Positions 1 to 8,066 of a stretch of DNA of 43,681 bases are shown piece by piece (position 1 is the stretch's first letter; each line of letters opens with the position of its first letter). This DNA is from Paludibacteraceae bacterium (GTDB taxonomy: Bacteria > Bacteroidota > Bacteroidia > Bacteroidales > Paludibacteraceae): positions 1 through 43,681 of the forward strand of contig JAFSTO010000066.1 of NCBI GenBank assembly GCA_017450435.1, in the 5' to 3' direction. A model generated the notes under the pieces. That model did no database searches. It saw only the letters and a list, made by a program, of their open reading frames with translations, and was not told the DNA's origin. The translations under genes and the position numbers were made by a program.

Positions 1-28
1 CTATCTATCTATCTCTCTATCTATCTAT
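1..28. repeat. CTAT tetranucleotide microsatellite
   Basis: Seven tetramers run in a row, six CTAT and one CTCT, followed by a short CCTAAA duplication. The array sits 38 bp before the start of the SPFH gene, where a promoter would be expected. It may extend further upstream, because the window starts inside it. Slippage here could alter promoter spacing, but that is inference. Confidence 0.85.
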
Positions 29-65
29 ACGTTAGCCTACTAATCCTAAACCTAAACTCTATACT

Positions 66-1331
66 ATGGGAATTTTCAGCAAGCAACGTACCGACGGCGT
101 CACATACGACGGTCAAGGTGAGGAGCGCGTTGGGTTTATTGACAACGTGTTTTACAATCTCGAAAAAGGTTTACTACTCAAGCGTCACCCTTATGACAAC
201 CTCTCGACGAATGCGAAGGTGACAGTGCAGGAGGGTCAGGAGATGGTGTTCTTGTCGGAGGGCATGTTTTCAGACGTGTTCACTCCCGGTCCGCACACCA
301 TCAGCACTAATAATGTTCCGTTCCTGCAGCGAATCATGCAGATTCCTTTCGGCAACCAAAGTGCCTTCAAGACCACATTGTTTGTTGTCAGCACCACTCG
401 TCAGCGACTTGCCGGTGACCAAGGCGGTTGGGGAGTAGGGCTTACAGTGAAGGACTTTACGTTCGGCGATACAGGAGTGGTCATCAAGGTTGGCGCCTAC
501 GGCAGCTATGAGTTCCGTATCATCGACTCGATTGCTTTCATCAAGGAGTACTCGGGCACGCAGCATGAGATATGGCTTGACGACTTTACACGTGAGTTTA
601 CTTCTGCTGTGGCGCAGAAGGTGAAGCCGTTTATCAGTCAGTATTTCAGCAACGAGAGGATAAGCATCACCGAGGGAAACAACTATCTCGGCGATATTTC
701 CGATTTCGTAAGACGCGAACTCAATAAGTATTATGCCGATTACGGTATTGAGCTGACGAAGTTCGATGTAGAGGGTCTTAATCCTGACGAGGATGATCCG
801 CAGTATCAGCGTATCATTGCTGCTCAGACTGCCGGTTCGGAGATGGATATCGAGAGTAGTGCTCTTGCCCGCAAGCGTCAGCGCGAGGGGTATAACTACC
901 AGCAGGAGCGTCAGTTCGACGTTATGCAGACAGCAGCCGGCAACGAGGGTGGTGCCGGTCAGATGATGGGCGCCGGTATGGGACTCGGCATGGGCTTCGG
1001 CATGGGCGGAATGTTCGGTCAGCAGATGGGTGGTATAGCTCAGCAGGCTATGCAGGCTCAGCCTGTCTATCAGCAGGCTCCACCACCAATGCCCGCTCCG
1101 CTGCAACTATACGTCTATTTGAATAACCAGCAGGCAGGTCCGTATGATATGGCAGCCTTGCAGCAGATGGTGCAGCATGGTGTGCTGACTCCTCAGACGC
1201 TTGTCTGGAAAGCCGGCATGCCGCAGTGGGCTGCGGCAAACACCGTGCCCGAACTGACTCCGCTGTTCGCACCTACGCCACCACCTATGCCGCCTACACC
1301 ACCTATGCCGCCTACACCTCCTACAGCGTGA
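66..1331 (+). CDS. SPFH-domain protein with C-terminal GYF_2 domain (YdjI/virion-core-like)
   Basis: This 421-residue cytoplasmic protein resembles the SPFH (stomatin/prohibitin/flotillin) proteins often annotated as virion core protein or YdjI-like. Residues about 30-235 form the SPFH-like part, with the stretch VGAYGSYEFRI and a following helical region. A Gly/Met/Gln-rich linker spans about 295-340. Residues about 345-400 are a GYF_2 module: YVYLNNQQAGPYD, then a helix, then VWKAGMPQWAAA. The tail is a short Pro-rich repeat (TPPMPP). There is no transmembrane segment, which is usual for this subfamily. SPFH proteins typically assemble into membrane-associated oligomers, and GYF_2 modules are thought to mediate protein contacts. 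It is first in a co-directional run of seven genes, several of which encode membrane proteins, so it may scaffold them (inference). The ATG at 66 is the first credible start. Confidence 0.8.
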   Translation: MGIFSKQRTDGVTYDGQGEERVGFIDNVFYNLEKGLLLKRHPYDNLSTNAKVTVQEGQEMVFLSEGMFSDVFTPGPHTISTNNVPFLQRIMQIPFGNQSAFKTTLFVVSTTRQRLAGDQGGWGVGLTVKDFTFGDTGVVIKVGAYGSYEFRIIDSIAFIKEYSGTQHEIWLDDFTREFTSAVAQKVKPFISQYFSNERISITEGNNYLGDISDFVRRELNKYYADYGIELTKFDVEGLNPDEDDPQYQRIIAAQTAGSEMDIESSALARKRQREGYNYQQERQFDVMQTAAGNEGGAGQMMGAGMGLGMGFGMGGMFGQQMGGIAQQAMQAQPVYQQAPPPMPAPLQLYVYLNNQQAGPYDMAALQQMVQHGVLTPQTLVWKAGMPQWAAANTVPELTPLFAPTPPPMPPTPPMPPTPPTA

Positions 1332-1425
1332 GGCTGAGGTGAGAAGGGGAGAATGGCTTATATTTCTTAGAAAACTTAGAATAATTATTAACAGGGTATT
1401 ACCCTATAAAAAACATATTTATATT

Positions 1426-2514
1426 ATGTCAATACTTTCAATACTCATCATAGCGGCAGTTGTGTATGTGCTATGGTTTCATAAGTTTACTTTGGAGGAC
1501 GGAACAGAGGTTAAAGGCTGGTTGGCAAAGAACAAAGCCTTGCAAGGTAATAAACCTGCGGCGAAAGCTGATAAAAAAGTGACGGTCAAAGGCAGTGCCG
1601 TGCGCCTTTTGCAGTGTGGCGGCAACAAGTTGTCGGTGGTGAAAGCTATCAAGGACAACACGACGCTCGGACTGGCAGAAGCTAAAGATGCTGCGGACAA
1701 TACACCGTTTGTTTTTATTCATAATCTGAGTGCCGACGAGGCTGAGCGTATTGTGAATGTCATCGGTGTGTTTGGCGGAAAGGCAGAGGTTGTAACCGAT
1801 GGCGTGATTGACGGGCGTTACAGCGATGCGAGGTTCAAGGACTCATCAGAGTCAGAAGACGCAGATAGCGTTGATAACGTAGTGGCCGGCGAATATGAGG
1901 GGGGAGAAGAAGAAGGTGAAGAAGACAAGGGCTTGTCAAGCGACGCAATGGGGCTGAATATTGAGTCAGAACCGGAGGACTTCGAGCGTGTGTTTGAGAT
2001 ATTCAAAAACGACCCCTTCGGCGAGGGCTGGGATGCCATGGAGGCAATCTTCGGTTGGCTGTTGCTTGGCTATACGCGCCACGATAGAGAGATTAACAAA
2101 TACAACGTATGGCAGTTGATGTCTGACTACTATGTCAAACTTCGCGAGGCTCTATATGAGTACTATAAAGAACAAGTGGCTAAGGGCGAAAGTTCGGAAG
2201 AACAACTGCGCACCTATCCGACGTTGATGGCAAATGTTCATCTGCTCAACGGTTTTGCGCCGTTCACCAAGTACGGACCTCGTTACTTTGATGACGAAAC
2301 ACTTGAGGCTATAGGCCAGCGTGTAGCTGACTGGATGGATAATTTCAATACCATCAACACCAATGACCAGGCGCTCACAGAGAAACCTGTGGCCGCAGAG
2401 CAGCTTGTCCGCGTATATACTATTCTAAATCAGCAGGAAGATAGTATGTTAGAGGGTAATACGGATATGTTCAAGGCTAAGTATAAATTCGACTTTGAGA
2501 TGCCTAAGGTTTAA
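1426..2514 (+). CDS. Membrane-anchored protein with ribosomal L7/L12-like domain
   Basis: The frame is open from a GTG at 1339, but the ATG at 1426 is preferred because it places a hydrophobic anchor (MSILSILIIAAVVYVLWF) at the N-terminus. That gives 362 residues. Residues about 52-125 resemble the L7/L12 C-terminal domain: a strand VRLLQ, the helix LSVVKAIKDNTTLGLAEAKD matching the signature GLGLKEAKDLV, then SADEAERIVNVIGVFGGKAEVV. A Glu/Asp-rich linker (about 142-170) leads to a helical C-terminal region of about 190 residues that I do not recognise. L7/L12-like domains outside the ribosome usually act as protein-docking modules, so the function is unknown. It lies 94 bp after the SPFH gene and is probably cotranscribed. 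Confidence 0.75.
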   Translation: MSILSILIIAAVVYVLWFHKFTLEDGTEVKGWLAKNKALQGNKPAAKADKKVTVKGSAVRLLQCGGNKLSVVKAIKDNTTLGLAEAKDAADNTPFVFIHNLSADEAERIVNVIGVFGGKAEVVTDGVIDGRYSDARFKDSSESEDADSVDNVVAGEYEGGEEEGEEDKGLSSDAMGLNIESEPEDFERVFEIFKNDPFGEGWDAMEAIFGWLLLGYTRHDREINKYNVWQLMSDYYVKLREALYEYYKEQVAKGESSEEQLRTYPTLMANVHLLNGFAPFTKYGPRYFDDETLEAIGQRVADWMDNFNTINTNDQALTEKPVAAEQLVRVYTILNQQEDSMLEGNTDMFKAKYKFDFEMPKV

Positions 2515-2604
2515 AAATAGCCGACTGAGGTGACCGAAAATACTCAGGTTGCTTGAAGGCTCCGAAAGAATAAAATTGTTGAACCTGATAAAAAAAGAAA
2601 AATT

Positions 2605-3099
2605 ATGGCAAGTAAGAATATCAATATAATGACAAATGTGGTGTTGCCTATAGTGGTGTATGTCGCCACTATCGGGCTGTTTCTCCTACTTATGCCGGCG
2701 GAAACCACGCCTTTGTATTGGATAAACATGTCATACCTTGTAGTGCTTGAGACTGTTTTCTTTGGTTGGTTAGTATGGGTTCGTGCCGATGCTCGCGAGG
2801 TGACTCCGATGCTGGCAGTTATAATGGGAACGTATGCTGCGTATTATGTGGCAGCCGGACTGATATGTATTATCGCATCAGCAGTAGTATCGCTCTTCAC
2901 CGCGGTGAGCGTTAAGTGGTATATTGCGGCTATCGTGGTGTTGACGGTGCTATGGCTGATTCCTGCGGCTCTGATAGCGCAGGCAGACAGCAATCATGCC
3001 GAGAGACAGGCGCAGGTGCAGGACAAGCGTGAGGAACTGCTCAGACGCAGTGAGGAGAGAAAACGTGCTCAGTTGGGAAACGATGAAAGTACCAAATGA
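2605..3099 (+). CDS. Small multi-span membrane protein with charged tail
   Basis: This 164-residue protein has about four hydrophobic segments: NVVLPIVVYVATIGLFLLLM, a second around YLVVLETVFFGWLVWV, a third around MLAVIMGTYAAYYVAAGLI running into a fourth, and YIAAIVVLTVLWLIPAALIA. A highly charged, probably coiled-coil tail follows (RQAQVQDKREELLRRSEERKRA). I recognise no family. Start ATG 2605 follows an A-rich stretch, typical of this window. The last codons and the stop lie inside a heptamer tandem array, so the exact C-terminus (DESTK) may be set by that repeat. It is the third gene of the SPFH cluster. Confidence 0.7.
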   Translation: MASKNINIMTNVVLPIVVYVATIGLFLLLMPAETTPLYWINMSYLVVLETVFFGWLVWVRADAREVTPMLAVIMGTYAAYYVAAGLICIIASAVVSLFTAVSVKWYIAAIVVLTVLWLIPAALIAQADSNHAERQAQVQDKREELLRRSEERKRAQLGNDESTK

Positions 3100-3144
3100 C
3101 CAAGTACCAAGTACCAAGTACCAAGTGACAAAGTACCAAGTACC
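3087..3144. repeat. AAGTACC heptamer tandem array overlapping a stop codon
   Basis: Eight consecutive 7-8 bp units (AAGTACC, AAATGACC, AAGTACC x3, AAGTGAC, AAAGTACC, AAGTACC) run from the last codons of the upstream gene to 25 bp before the next start. A related 21-bp piece (AAGTGACAAAGTACCA, then GGTAC instead of AGTAC) recurs at 41369-41389. Confidence 0.9.
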
Positions 3145-3168
3145 ATTTTATAAATGTAAATATATCTT

Positions 3169-5100
3169 ATGGCACAGCTAAAAGTCCTAAAGTGTAAGAC
3201 TTGTTTTTATCCGTTACCTGACGGAGTGTTGAAATGTCCTAAGTGTGGCACCGTACACAAGATGGCGGACGATGCACCTATCAACCCGTTGATGCTTCCG
3301 CCCGATGTTACCAACGACTACGTCAATTACTTCAAGCAAAAGACCGAAGAAAACCCGAAAGACACGAATGCGTTGTTCGGTATGGGATTGGTGTATATGG
3401 GTCTGAGGAACTACGAGTTGGCGCAGCGTAATTTCAAGCTTGCCGTTGACCAGATGCCCCTTGAGCCGGATGTGTATTACTACTTTGCATTGTCTTTGTT
3501 CGAGGGTCATAACCCCAAGCATATCAATCCGAAGACGGCGGAGCGTATAGAGGAGTGGCTTCATACGGCATCTAACAGGCAGCAGAAGAGAAAGTACCTC
3601 ATACTGCTGATGGTTCTTCGTCAGTGTGCTTTCGCTGCCAATGGTATGCAGTTCAAGGGCGAGTCGCCAATGGAACTGATGGATAAGATACGCAAGATTG
3701 CGGCGGAGCAGGACGATGTGCGCGAGATACGCGACCACGTGAAGATTACCGACCGTCAGACGCTGGAGTGGCTTGACGAACTTCAAGGCAAGGGTAGGAA
3801 GAAAGAGAGTGACAACGAGCGTGAGAACCGTTTTCTCTCGAAGCAGTACGTCTATCGCGGGCTGGTGCCTGCCGACCGTGAAGGCGACGATATGGACCTT
3901 ACTTATCCTGACGACCTCAGGCGCATAGGAGAGTGGCTGTACGACGAGAACACGCGAGAGGAGTTCTTTGAATATATGTATGAGCCTAACCCGCCTGTTA
4001 AGTTGCAGAAACCCTCGCTGCCGTTCGGTACACTGCTCAAGCAGATTATCGTAGCGCCGATATTGATGTTCATCATGCTCATCATCGTCGGAGCAACCGA
4101 GTTCGGAATGCTGGAGAAAGAGGCAACGCCGAAGAAAACGGTCAAACAGGAGTATAAGGAGCTGTACGGCAAGAAGAAGATGTCGTCAGCCCAACGCAAG
4201 GAGGCGATGGCTCAACTCCGTCAGGACAGCATCGACAATGCCCGCAAGGACAGCCTCTTCGATGCCGATGTGTATGTTTTCTACTGGCAGACAGAGAATA
4301 AGGACGGAGAGGAGAAGAACCACTACTTCACCGCGCCTACCGACGAAGAGGCTAAGACGCTGAAGGAAATGGGCGGTATTGAGAAGTCGTGGAGAGGATT
4401 AGTTGCAATATTACTGGTACTTCTGCCGCTTATATATGCAGTGCTCAAGGTGATTATCCGATTCTCCGTCGTGGGCAAGCAGCGCGCACAAATCAGTGCC
4501 GAGAACAAGGCAAGGCAGGAGGCGTATGAACATGCAAAATATATGTTCAACGAAGGCAGACCTACCATAGCTGACTATATACTCTTCTGCCAGCATTACC
4601 TGAATAAAGAGAGTCCGTTCGTGCCTCATACCGGTGACCCCGTGACGAAAGCACTGGAGGATAACCATATCGACGAACTGGATATGAAGGGCAAGATTCT
4701 CTTCCTTAACTACTTCGATAATGAGGACGCGGACGGTAACCCATCCGAGCGACCGGAGGATATCTTCGACCGTATCTATTATGTGATTGCTATTCCGCAG
4801 GTGGATAAGCTCACTATTCTGTATAACTACTGGGATACGCGCTATAACAGGATTACCTCGTGTGATGCCGAGAGCATCTACTATAAGAATATCCTTGGTG
4901 TGACCAAGAAGTCGGACGGAATCTACATCGAGAAAGTAGGCGGCAGCATCAGCACTCTTGCCTTCCCGCCGGAAGGTGAACCGTCGATACTGGCATATCA
5001 GAGCGAGTTCCCGGAGTATATCACCTTCAGCAACACGAGAACGGGCGACCCGCAGGAGTTCCTTGACGCCCTGAACGCACTCGTGGCTGCGCACAAATAA
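3169..5100 (+). CDS. Zinc-ribbon / TPR membrane protein
   Basis: This 643-residue protein opens with a zinc ribbon: Cys9-X2-Cys12 and Cys23-X2-Cys26 (CKTC...CPKC). A TPR-like pair of helices follows at about 62-110 (ALFGMGLVYMGLRNYELAQ, then VYYYFALSLFEG). Two membrane segments are visible at about 288-311 (IIVAPILMFIMLIIVGATEF) and 410-435 (GLVAILLVLLPLIYAVLKVI), separated by a charged loop rich in Lys/Glu. The C-terminal 200 residues are soluble and not recognised. The N-terminal part with the metal site is probably cytoplasmic and the loop periplasmic, which is inference. It is the central and largest gene of the SPFH cluster. The next gene starts 29 bp downstream, so cotranscription is likely. 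Confidence 0.75.
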   Translation: MAQLKVLKCKTCFYPLPDGVLKCPKCGTVHKMADDAPINPLMLPPDVTNDYVNYFKQKTEENPKDTNALFGMGLVYMGLRNYELAQRNFKLAVDQMPLEPDVYYYFALSLFEGHNPKHINPKTAERIEEWLHTASNRQQKRKYLILLMVLRQCAFAANGMQFKGESPMELMDKIRKIAAEQDDVREIRDHVKITDRQTLEWLDELQGKGRKKESDNERENRFLSKQYVYRGLVPADREGDDMDLTYPDDLRRIGEWLYDENTREEFFEYMYEPNPPVKLQKPSLPFGTLLKQIIVAPILMFIMLIIVGATEFGMLEKEATPKKTVKQEYKELYGKKKMSSAQRKEAMAQLRQDSIDNARKDSLFDADVYVFYWQTENKDGEEKNHYFTAPTDEEAKTLKEMGGIEKSWRGLVAILLVLLPLIYAVLKVIIRFSVVGKQRAQISAENKARQEAYEHAKYMFNEGRPTIADYILFCQHYLNKESPFVPHTGDPVTKALEDNHIDELDMKGKILFLNYFDNEDADGNPSERPEDIFDRIYYVIAIPQVDKLTILYNYWDTRYNRITSCDAESIYYKNILGVTKKSDGIYIEKVGGSISTLAFPPEGEPSILAYQSEFPEYITFSNTRTGDPQEFLDALNALVAAHK

Positions 5101-5129
5101 CATATTAACCCTATAACCATCGTTAAACT

Positions 5130-5429
5130 ATGATTTTGATTGTTCTTCTTGTCTTAGCATGGTGGTTCTTCTGGAAGAAGACCTACTATGTACGTATTGA
5201 GAGTGTCGGTAGTGACATCTCTACACAGGAGCAGGTCTTGAAAACCGAGTTGGAAACCACGTTGCGTCACGCAATGGAAATAACCAAGAACACCCCGTAC
5301 TTGGTGGAAGCCGGCAACTACTTTAATGCCCGCAGTGTCGTTAAGCAAGTAGCGGCTGCCGGAGGAGTGGCTAAGATTACCTTCAACTGGGCATGGAATA
5401 AGCCGCAAGTCGGCCCTATCACTGCCTGA
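5130..5429 (+). CDS. Small anchored protein with L7/L12-like C-terminal half
   Basis: This 99-residue protein has an N-terminal anchor (MILIVLLVLAWWFFW), then a short soluble domain. Its second half (LRHAMEITKNTPYLVEAG, then FNARSVVKQVAAAGGVAKI) follows the helix-loop-helix-strand pattern of the L7/L12 C-terminal domain, in which a short helix is followed by a Pro-containing loop, a long helix, a Gly-rich turn and a final strand. The similarity is weaker than in the gene at 1426, and the family call is tentative. The position, 29 bp after the zinc-ribbon gene, supports a real gene in the same operon. Confidence 0.6.
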   Translation: MILIVLLVLAWWFFWKKTYYVRIESVGSDISTQEQVLKTELETTLRHAMEITKNTPYLVEAGNYFNARSVVKQVAAAGGVAKITFNWAWNKPQVGPITA

Positions 5430-5482
5430 TAATTGTTCATCGGTTGATTATCACAAGTATCACTTATTAACTTGTTACTACT

Positions 5483-6808
5483 ATGGCAAAAGATAAAAAA
5501 GATAAGAAGAAACATCTCAGCAGCGACGCACTGCACGAGATGGGCGGCGTGAACTTCACCATGGACGATGTACGCGCAGTGCAAAACAAACAGGACGACG
5601 TCAACGCCAAAGCTTATGATTATATGGTTGAGGCGATGGCTGTCAGCGCCAATTATATGGGCGACACCATCACTGACGAAGGCATACGTATGGACGATGT
5701 GTATCCGACCACGCTTGAGGAGACGCTCGCAATGGACGAGCTGCTTGACAAGTCAGAACGTGCCCTCAAGGACGAGAACGACGAGGAGTATAACCGAATG
5801 ATTACCGAGCTCCGCGGAATAGTAGGCTGGTCGCGTAGGCGACACTTTAACTTCTCGTGGGGTATTATTTTCGGCACTTTGATAACGGTGATAGCTGTCG
5901 TCTATCTGTCTGGTCAGGCGAGCTCCGGCAAGGCAGTTGCAAAAGCCGATATGGTGGCAATAGACAACTGGGATGTCAAGACCGACACCATTACTCTGGA
6001 GGCTGCTATGGACTCGTTGAAGACAGGAGTACGTATCGACAGACCTATATACTATAAGGCTCGCAAAATAAAACGGACAAACGAGGCTATTGCTACTTAT
6101 CAGGTTAACATCGAGCAAGCCCAAGCATCGGTTGATACGGCAACGACGAAAGACAATATAAAGTACTACAAGGAGAAGGTAAAGGAGAATGAGAAATACC
6201 TCAAGCGAGAGCAGGATAACCTGAAAGAGATTAGCGGCTGGAGCTTGAAGGACGCAAAGAAGGACGCTTATAAGGACGCTAAGGCAGCCTATCGTGCTGC
6301 GTCAGTAGCGACGTTCATCGCTTGGATATTCGGCATAATCTTCATTCTGCTTATTCCGCTATATATCTTCGCTAACCACTCATGGGGCTACGTGATAACC
6401 AAGCACCGCGAGGAGTCGGAACTACTTGATAAGATTAAGACGTGGGGCTATAGTATAGCAGCCGGTTTGTTCGGCGCCGCTGCGGCAATGGAGTACCTGC
6501 CCGGATACAAGGTGACAACGTACTACAGCAACGGTTCTACATCCACACATCATGAGGAGAATGGAGCTAACTATATCATTCTTGCAATCAAGATAGGCTT
6601 GCTTATCCTTGCTCTGGTGATTGTTGCTATTGTTTCAACCGGTATATTGATTTACAGCACTATTGTCGGTCTAAAGCGTAACTATGACTGGAAGGAAATC
6701 TACGCGCAGGCGAAGGAAGGTGGCAGCAAGGCTGCTGACCTCGCAGGCAAAGCCTTAGACAAAGGTGCTGAAATGGTGGAAAAAGTGCAAAAAGATAAGA
6801 AAGAGTAA
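5483..6808 (+). CDS. Multi-span membrane protein with coiled coil
   Basis: This 441-residue protein starts with a Lys-rich stretch (MAKDKKDKKKHLS) and an acidic cytoplasmic region. A membrane segment at about 122-145 (WGIIFGTLITVIAVVYLSG) is followed by a charged, probably coiled-coil region at about 195-255. A second hydrophobic segment lies at about 272-297 (FIAWIFGIIFILLIPLYIFA), then one or two more at 363-397 (IILAIKIGLLILALVIVAIV). The C-terminus is Lys/Glu-rich. No family is recognised. It sits 53 bp after the small L7/L12-like gene, and the next gene starts 13 bp after its stop, consistent with one transcript. Confidence 0.65.
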   Translation: MAKDKKDKKKHLSSDALHEMGGVNFTMDDVRAVQNKQDDVNAKAYDYMVEAMAVSANYMGDTITDEGIRMDDVYPTTLEETLAMDELLDKSERALKDENDEEYNRMITELRGIVGWSRRRHFNFSWGIIFGTLITVIAVVYLSGQASSGKAVAKADMVAIDNWDVKTDTITLEAAMDSLKTGVRIDRPIYYKARKIKRTNEAIATYQVNIEQAQASVDTATTKDNIKYYKEKVKENEKYLKREQDNLKEISGWSLKDAKKDAYKDAKAAYRAASVATFIAWIFGIIFILLIPLYIFANHSWGYVITKHREESELLDKIKTWGYSIAAGLFGAAAAMEYLPGYKVTTYYSNGSTSTHHEENGANYIILAIKIGLLILALVIVAIVSTGILIYSTIVGLKRNYDWKEIYAQAKEGGSKAADLAGKALDKGAEMVEKVQKDKKE

Positions 6809-6821
6809 GATATACAGTGCT

Positions 6822-7175
6822 ATGAGGAAATTATTATTCGCAGTCGCATTACTGCTTACAATGAGTGTTGTGGCAGAGGAAAGAGCGAAAATAAACGCCT
6901 CGGAACAGGAGAACTATGTGACCATTCTCGAAACAACCATAACTGCCGATGCCGACGGGTGTGTCAAGATTCCTGTCGTTTTAGACAAGGCGGAAGAAAA
7001 AGAAGTTCGTACCATAGCAAAAATCTCCTGTGATAACGACTCGTTTGTTTGCCCGCTTACTATGCCGGCCGGAAACGTCAAAGGTGCTTTGACCCTCTGT
7101 AAGGAAGATGTAAGCGGCAGAATAGTAGCCGGCAAGACTTACACCGTGAAGATAATACGAGTCATTCTCCGATAA
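6822..7175 (+). CDS. Small secreted protein, unknown function
   Basis: The frame extends upstream to 6765, overlapping the previous gene, but the ATG at 6822 begins a textbook signal peptide (MRKLLFAVALLLTMSVVAEE) and is chosen as the start, giving 117 residues. The mature part is mostly beta-like (VTILETTITADADGCVKIPV, then FVCPLTMPAGNVKGALTL). Three Cys are present in it. No family is recognised. It is the last gene before a strong terminator and starts 13 bp after the membrane protein stop, so it is the end of the SPFH cluster transcript. Confidence 0.65.
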   Translation: MRKLLFAVALLLTMSVVAEERAKINASEQENYVTILETTITADADGCVKIPVVLDKAEEKEVRTIAKISCDNDSFVCPLTMPAGNVKGALTLCKEDVSGRIVAGKTYTVKIIRVILR

Positions 7176-7193
7176 TAGTATTTCTGCATAATG

Positions 7194-7237
7194 ACAACAA
7201 TAAGGGCGTGTCGTAAATGGCACGCCCTTATTGTTGT
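7194..7237. terminator. Bidirectional intrinsic terminator
   Basis: Perfect 17-bp inverted repeat: arm 7194-7210 (ACAACAATAAGGGCGTG) pairs with 7221-7237 around a 10-nt loop. The arm ends are A/T-rich on both sides, so it can serve both converging transcripts, the SPFH cluster and the minus-strand phosphatase operon. Confidence 0.85.
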
Positions 7238-7273
7238 ATGGTGGTATATCGTTAGTGATGGTGATATGTGGTA

Positions 7274-8050
7274 TCACTTCCTGCTTGTTATATGGAAGCA
7301 CGCTTGTTTGTATTCGTACTTGACATAAACCCGTCCTGCTCGTTGTGCATTAAGCAGGGCTTGAGCGAGCACGAGCTTAAGGTTCTCTTCATCCATATAG
7401 TCGGGTGAGAGATCGGCTTTGTCGAAGCGCTTATAGGTGATGTCGAAGGTCGTTCCGTAGCAGTGTGCAGAGTTGGCAGAGGCGTTGATGTTGCCGCTTT
7501 TGCGTAGCTGACGAACGCTCTCTTCTGTCCTCAGTATAGAGGTCACTATCAGCCTGTAGTGCGGCAGGTCGTTGCGACGCAGGATGTCAGAGAAGTCGTC
7601 CGCAATGATATCCAGGCTCTCGGCGGCACCTTTGGTGAGGTATGGTACAGAGTGGGTGAGGTCGTCCACCACGTAGTTCTTGCCGGTGCGTATCTTGACC
7701 AGCTTGGTCTGCATATTCTTGAGGTCAGCCTCGTCCTTCGGTATGCGTTTGAGACCGGTGCTTTGTGCTGCGGCAAGGTGCTTGGCGTTCTGGTGGTTGA
7801 ACTGGCGTTTGTAGTCGATGTTTCGCCCGGGGTAGCTTACTTTTTTCCCTGTCTGCCGATTAGTAGCCGCAGGAGTGTTGTCGTCGTACTGACGGAGCTT
7901 GTGCTGGTAGGTGACTATTGCTATCACTATGCCGCAACACAAGGCGCCAATAACTAACCAACCCAGCCATTTAGGGGGCTGGGTTGTGCGGGGACGTATG
8001 ATGCGTCTCTTGGTGTTTTTTTTCTTATTTGACTTTTGTACAGGTAGCAC
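7274..8050 (-). CDS. DUF5715-type membrane-anchored protein with M15-like fold
   Basis: This protein has 258 residues from a GTG start at 8050; no ATG lies between it and the anchor. A very basic N-terminus (KSNKKKNTKRR) precedes one membrane segment (WLGWLVIGALCCGIVIAIV). The extracytoplasmic domain carries SAHCYGTTFDI, which matches the SxHxxGxxxD metal motif of M15 (D-Ala-D-Ala carboxypeptidase/VanY-like) peptidases, and a late CFHIT that could supply the second His. This is the pattern of the Bacteroidetes proteins named DUF5715; the family name is from memory. A role on peptidoglycan peptides is plausible but not shown. It lies 16 bp after the alkaline phosphatase stop and is the last gene of the minus-strand operon. 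Confidence 0.65.
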   Translation of the reverse strand: MLPVQKSNKKKNTKRRIIRPRTTQPPKWLGWLVIGALCCGIVIAIVTYQHKLRQYDDNTPAATNRQTGKKVSYPGRNIDYKRQFNHQNAKHLAAAQSTGLKRIPKDEADLKNMQTKLVKIRTGKNYVVDDLTHSVPYLTKGAAESLDIIADDFSDILRRNDLPHYRLIVTSILRTEESVRQLRKSGNINASANSAHCYGTTFDITYKRFDKADLSPDYMDEENLKLVLAQALLNAQRAGRVYVKYEYKQACFHITSRK

Positions 8051-8066
8051 GTCGGGTGGATGTTGT

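Noticed and set aside
1339-1425. GTG start for the L7/L12-like gene
   Set aside because: The ATG at 1426 places the membrane anchor at the N-terminus and has a typical A-rich upstream stretch.
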